64,000 nucleotides of DNA from CAVWNR01 sp963756525. Lineage in GTDB: Bacteria > Actinomycetota > Actinomycetes > Mycobacteriales > Jatrophihabitantaceae. Below the pieces are notes generated by a model. The model was not told where the DNA came from. It worked only from the letters and a program-made list of their open reading frames with translations, and searched no databases. The position numbers and the translations under genes were made by a program. The stretch spans positions 124,001 through 188,000 of the forward strand of contig CAVWNR010000002.1 in the NCBI GenBank assembly GCA_963756525.1, given 5' to 3'. Below are positions 61,868-64,000 of the stretch, in pieces. Position 1 is the stretch's first letter; the number at the start of each line of letters is the position of its first letter.

Positions 61868-62008
61868 TCAGTAGACACCGCACATGCCGTCGATCGAGAC
61901 TTCCTCGACCAGCAGGTCGCCGTCGACCACCTCGACTGTGTCGACGTCCGGCTCGTGGACGGCTACCGCCTGCCCGCCGATCACGTCGATATCCGGGCTA
62001 GCAGCCAT
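61868..62008 (-). CDS. mftA: Mycofactocin precursor peptide MftA
   Basis: 46 residues ending in the invariant IDGMCGVY, whose last two residues (Val-Tyr) become the redox core after MftC, MftE and MftD action. The acidic leader (VDTVEVVDGDLLVEEV) is expected to bind MftB. The ATG at 62008 has GGAGCAA upstream. The 68 nt between mftA and mftB contain several GCTCGCT-like repeats but no gene. Confidence 0.95.
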   Translation of the reverse strand: MAASPDIDVIGGQAVAVHEPDVDTVEVVDGDLLVEEVSIDGMCGVY

Positions 62009-62022
62009 CGCGTTGCTCCGAT

Positions 62023-62050
62023 CCGTGTCGTCTCCAATGCAGTGACACGG
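62023..62050. promoter_or_regulatory. Inverted repeat upstream of mftA
   Basis: Perfect 7-bp arms CCGTGTC and GACACGG with 14 nt between lie 15 nt before the mftA start. The mycofactocin cluster is often controlled by the TetR regulator MftR, whose gene is not in the window. This repeat is a possible operator or a leader hairpin. Confidence 0.4.
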
Positions 62051-62071
62051 TAACGGCACCGGCGAACGCGG

Positions 62072-62242
62072 TCAGCGGGGTGGGCGCACCGACCGTCGCC
62101 CGTGCCCGATCCCACCGAAGATCAAGGTCAGGGCGAAGAGCACGCACGCGATGACGAACAGCCAGAACAGGCCGTGCACCACGAAGCCGATCACGCCGGC
62201 GATGACCCATATCACCACGAGCACCAATATCAGCGTCAGCAC
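62072..62242 (-). CDS. Small two-helix membrane protein
   Basis: A 56-residue protein with the helices LTLILVLVVIWVIAGVIGFVV and LFWLFVIACVLFALTLIFGG and an Arg/Pro-rich tail. The size and layout are those of the small hydrophobic stress-type membrane proteins common in actinobacteria (lmo0937-like). The GTG start follows GGAGGTGCATC, a strong ribosome-binding site. Confidence 0.7.
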   Translation of the reverse strand: MLTLILVLVVIWVIAGVIGFVVHGLFWLFVIACVLFALTLIFGGIGHGRRSVRPPR

Positions 62243-62275
62243 GATGCACCTCCGGCTTACAGTGTGCTCCCGGTG

Positions 62276-62632
62276 TCAGCGTCGAGCCAGGCGACGCTCG
62301 CCGGTGGCCCCGGCCTGGTAGGGGATCTCGTAGTGCTCGAAGACGGCGGGCTCCTCGGCGGCGGGGAGCTCCCCGTCGGTGTCGATAGCGGGCGCGTCCT
62401 TGACCTGCGACTTCTCGTAGCGCACCTTCAGCCACCCCGGCCCGACCACGGCGCCGGTCAGCGGAACGAAGACGAGCCGCTGCCGCCCCAACATCCCGAT
62501 CTTGACGGTACCGAAGCTGGGCTGGTCGGTTGCCGTGTCGAAGTAGATCGCCTCCAGCGTGCCGATCTTGGCGCCGCCATCGTCGACGACGCTGTGGTCA
62601 CGCCAGTCACGGATGTTCTCCGCTTCGAACAC
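62276..62632 (-). CDS. PRC-barrel domain protein
   Basis: 118 residues beginning VFEAENIRDWRDHSVVDDGGAKIGTLEAIYFDTATDQPSF, the PRC-barrel fold, then TVKIGMLGRQRLVFVPLTGAVVGPGWLKV and an acidic tail. Such stand-alone PRC-barrel proteins are abundant in actinobacteria and are linked to stress. The GTG at 62632 is used as start; upstream frames do not resemble the family. Confidence 0.8.
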   Translation of the reverse strand: MFEAENIRDWRDHSVVDDGGAKIGTLEAIYFDTATDQPSFGTVKIGMLGRQRLVFVPLTGAVVGPGWLKVRYEKSQVKDAPAIDTDGELPAAEEPAVFEHYEIPYQAGATGERRLARR

Positions 62633-62732
62633 GCCAGCAGCCCTCCATCCCGTCGACGACCCGCCGTGCGCACCTACCGCAAGACGGGCCAATGCCACCA
62701 ACGTACGCGGTGCCGCGCAAGAATCACCACCC

Positions 62733-63563
62733 ATGATCTGGCTCGTGCCCGCGGCGTTCTCGCTTGCGGCATGGGTGTATCTGCTGGTCGGGCGCGGCGC
62801 GTTCTGGCGGACGTCGGTTCGGTTTCCCCAGGGCCATCCACCGCCACGCTGGCCCGCCGTCGTGGCGATCGTGCCGGCGCGTGATGAGGCGACGTTGCTG
62901 CCGCAGACGCTGCCGAGCCTGCTCGCGCAGCAGTACCCGGGCGAGTTCGCGGTGGTCGTCGTCGACGACGAGAGCAGCGACGGCACCGGCGAGCTCGCCC
63001 GCTCGCTCGGCGCCCGGGTGCTCGCCTCGGGTGGGCCGCCACCCGGCTGGGCGGGGAAGGTCGCGGCGATGGCGGCCGGCATGCGCTCTGCCGGGGACGC
63101 CGAGTACCTGCTGTTCGCCGACGCCGACATCACCTACCCGCCGGGTGCGCTGACCGAGCTCGTACGGGTTGCGCTCGGGAATCGGCTGGATCTGGTTTCG
63201 CAGATGGTGCGGCTGCGGACGCGGAGCGGATGGGAGCGGTTGGTCGTCCCCGCGTTCGTCTACTTCTTCGCCCAGCTGTACCCGTTCTCGCGGGTGAACC
63301 AGCCGGGTTCGCGCACCGCGGCGGCCGCCGGCGGCTGCATGCTGGTTCGTCGCGTCGCTCTCGACGAAGCCGGAGGGTTCGCGAGAATCGCCGGCGCGCT
63401 GATCGACGACGTGGCCCTCGGCCGGCTCATCAAGCGATCTGGACGGCGGATCTGGCTCGGCCTGTCCGGCGATATCCGCAGCCTGCGCCCGTACCCGCGG
63501 CTGGATTCGGCGTGGCGGCACGCCCGCGGCCGTGGTGGTGCGTGGAAGGGGCGCACCGGATGA
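62733..63563 (+). CDS. HpnB-like GT2 glycosyltransferase, apparently C-terminally short
   Basis: 276 residues. An N-terminal helix (IWLVPAAFSLAAWVYLLVG) precedes a GT2 domain with AIVPARDEATLLPQTLPSLL, VVVVDDESSDGTGELA and FADADITYPP. The sequence matches the hopene-associated HpnB type up to SLRPYPRLDSAW, where family members continue for about 100 residues with membrane helices; here the frame stops after a short Arg/Gly-rich end. A deletion or frameshift near 63510 is likely. Full activity is doubtful. Confidence 0.75.
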   Translation: MIWLVPAAFSLAAWVYLLVGRGAFWRTSVRFPQGHPPPRWPAVVAIVPARDEATLLPQTLPSLLAQQYPGEFAVVVVDDESSDGTGELARSLGARVLASGGPPPGWAGKVAAMAAGMRSAGDAEYLLFADADITYPPGALTELVRVALGNRLDLVSQMVRLRTRSGWERLVVPAFVYFFAQLYPFSRVNQPGSRTAAAAGGCMLVRRVALDEAGGFARIAGALIDDVALGRLIKRSGRRIWLGLSGDIRSLRPYPRLDSAWRHARGRGGAWKGRTG

Positions 63564-63569
63564 GGGCCG

Positions 63570-64000
63570 TCAGAACTGGCCCGGGTCGGCGGCGGGAAGG
63601 CCGAGCTTGCGGGCAACGGGATTCCACTCGGCCGCGAACCGCCGCTTGTCGACGGTGGCCTGCGCGTCGTCGCGCTGCGCCTGCCGGAAGTCCGCCGTGT
63701 GGGCGGCACGGCGCCGGCAGCCGGACTGCACGGCCACGCCCCAGGCCGCGTAGCGCAGGTCAGCGGCAGCCGAGGCGCTCATCGCACGCGCCAGGTCGCC
63801 GGCGATCCGCGTGCCGCCCGGGATCGCGTCGACGTGGCCGGCGCGCAGCCGGTCGACGATCCTGCTGCGGCTCGCCGCCGCGTTGCGCAGCGTCTGCGCC
63901 GCGGCGGGTATCGAGGAGCACGCGCCGATGGCGGCGATGGCCGGGCCGATGGCCTTGCGCGCAGCCGCACTTTGCCGGAGGTAGCCGTCGATCGTGCGGG
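63570..64000 (-). CDS. Ala/Arg-rich protein of unknown function, 5' partial
   Basis: The frame is open from its stop at 63570 up to the window edge at 64000, giving at least 143 residues; the start is outside. Visible features are an Ala-rich helical part (AIGPAIAAIGACSSIPAAAQTLRNAAASRSRIVDRL) and a polar end with FAAEWNPVARKLGLPAADPGQF. The M-initiated frame at 63782 is only the last part of it. No family is recognised. It converges with the glycosyltransferase gene. Confidence 0.5.
   Translation of the reverse strand, partial: RTIDGYLRQSAAARKAIGPAIAAIGACSSIPAAAQTLRNAAASRSRIVDRLRAGHVDAIPGGTRIAGDLARAMSASAAADLRYAAWGVAVQSGCRRRAAHTADFRQAQRDDAQATVDKRRFAAEWNPVARKLGLPAADPGQF

Overview
The window is very GC-rich DNA from an actinomycete. 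Pointers to this are a mycofactocin biosynthesis cluster, a peptide-encoding leucine attenuator in front of leuA, an actinobacterial-type LexA box, an IdeR/DmdR-like iron box, a 13E12-type HNH endonuclease, many GTG starts, 4-nt ATGA/GTGA gene overlaps, and several genes that look leaderless (a -10 hexamer 6-7 nt before the start codon). The species cannot be named from the sequence alone.

Layout. 1-10 kb: an aromatic-acid catabolic locus. It has the C-terminal reductase half of a salicylyl-CoA/2-aminobenzoyl-CoA monooxygenase-type enzyme, an acyl-CoA dehydrogenase, a crotonase, an SDR and a Rid-family protein on the + strand, a PaaX-like repressor, and a divergent 2-aminobenzoate-CoA ligase; a second acyl-CoA ligase and a cyclase-family hydrolase converge on it. 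Together they fit CoA-dependent aerobic 2-aminobenzoate degradation. 9.7-21.5 kb: a deazaflavin-type oxidoreductase and a Gfo/Idh/MocA dehydrogenase divergent from a LacI regulator, membrane proteins, an HtrA-like protease, glutaminase, an AbgT transporter with a leucyl aminopeptidase. 21.5-27.4 kb: a zinc alcohol dehydrogenase, an epimerase, a DUF4397/class F sortase surface locus, and peptide deformylase. 27.4-29.9 kb: a DUF559 (Vsr-like) nuclease gene bracketed by two related 42-bp palindromes, then an intact IS701-type insertion sequence abutting asd. 29.9-39.4 kb: asd, lysC (with an apparent frameshift), SPFH/NfeD-like proteins, GABA/putrescine catabolism (gabT, a biotinyl-domain protein, gamma-aminobutyraldehyde dehydrogenase) interrupted by a vapBC module, and leuA with its attenuator.

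39.4-50.1 kb: RDD protein, a mycosin-type protease with a membrane partner, recR-ybaB-dnaX with an amidase lipoprotein between them on the other strand, an iron-uptake operon (an EfeU-EfeO fusion and EfeB), SRP RNA and tRNA-Ser(GGA). 50.1-54 kb: MarR regulator, cyclopropane-fatty-acid-synthase-like methyltransferase, SOS-box-controlled HNH endonuclease. 53.9-62.0 kb: a long minus-strand run mftA-mftB-mftC-SDR-mftF-mftD-DinB-cyclase-TPP enzyme. No mftE is present in the window. 62-64 kb: small membrane and PRC-barrel proteins, a short HpnB-like glycosyltransferase, and a gene running off the edge.

The least-explained signal is a set of long palindromes between genes. Four copies of one 49-bp element are scattered over the window; one is split by a 119-bp miniature inverted-repeat element with a 4-bp target duplication, and one carries a paired, compensating base change. 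A second 42-bp palindrome family brackets the DUF559 gene, and a 55-bp near-perfect palindrome covers the end of the lacI-family gene.
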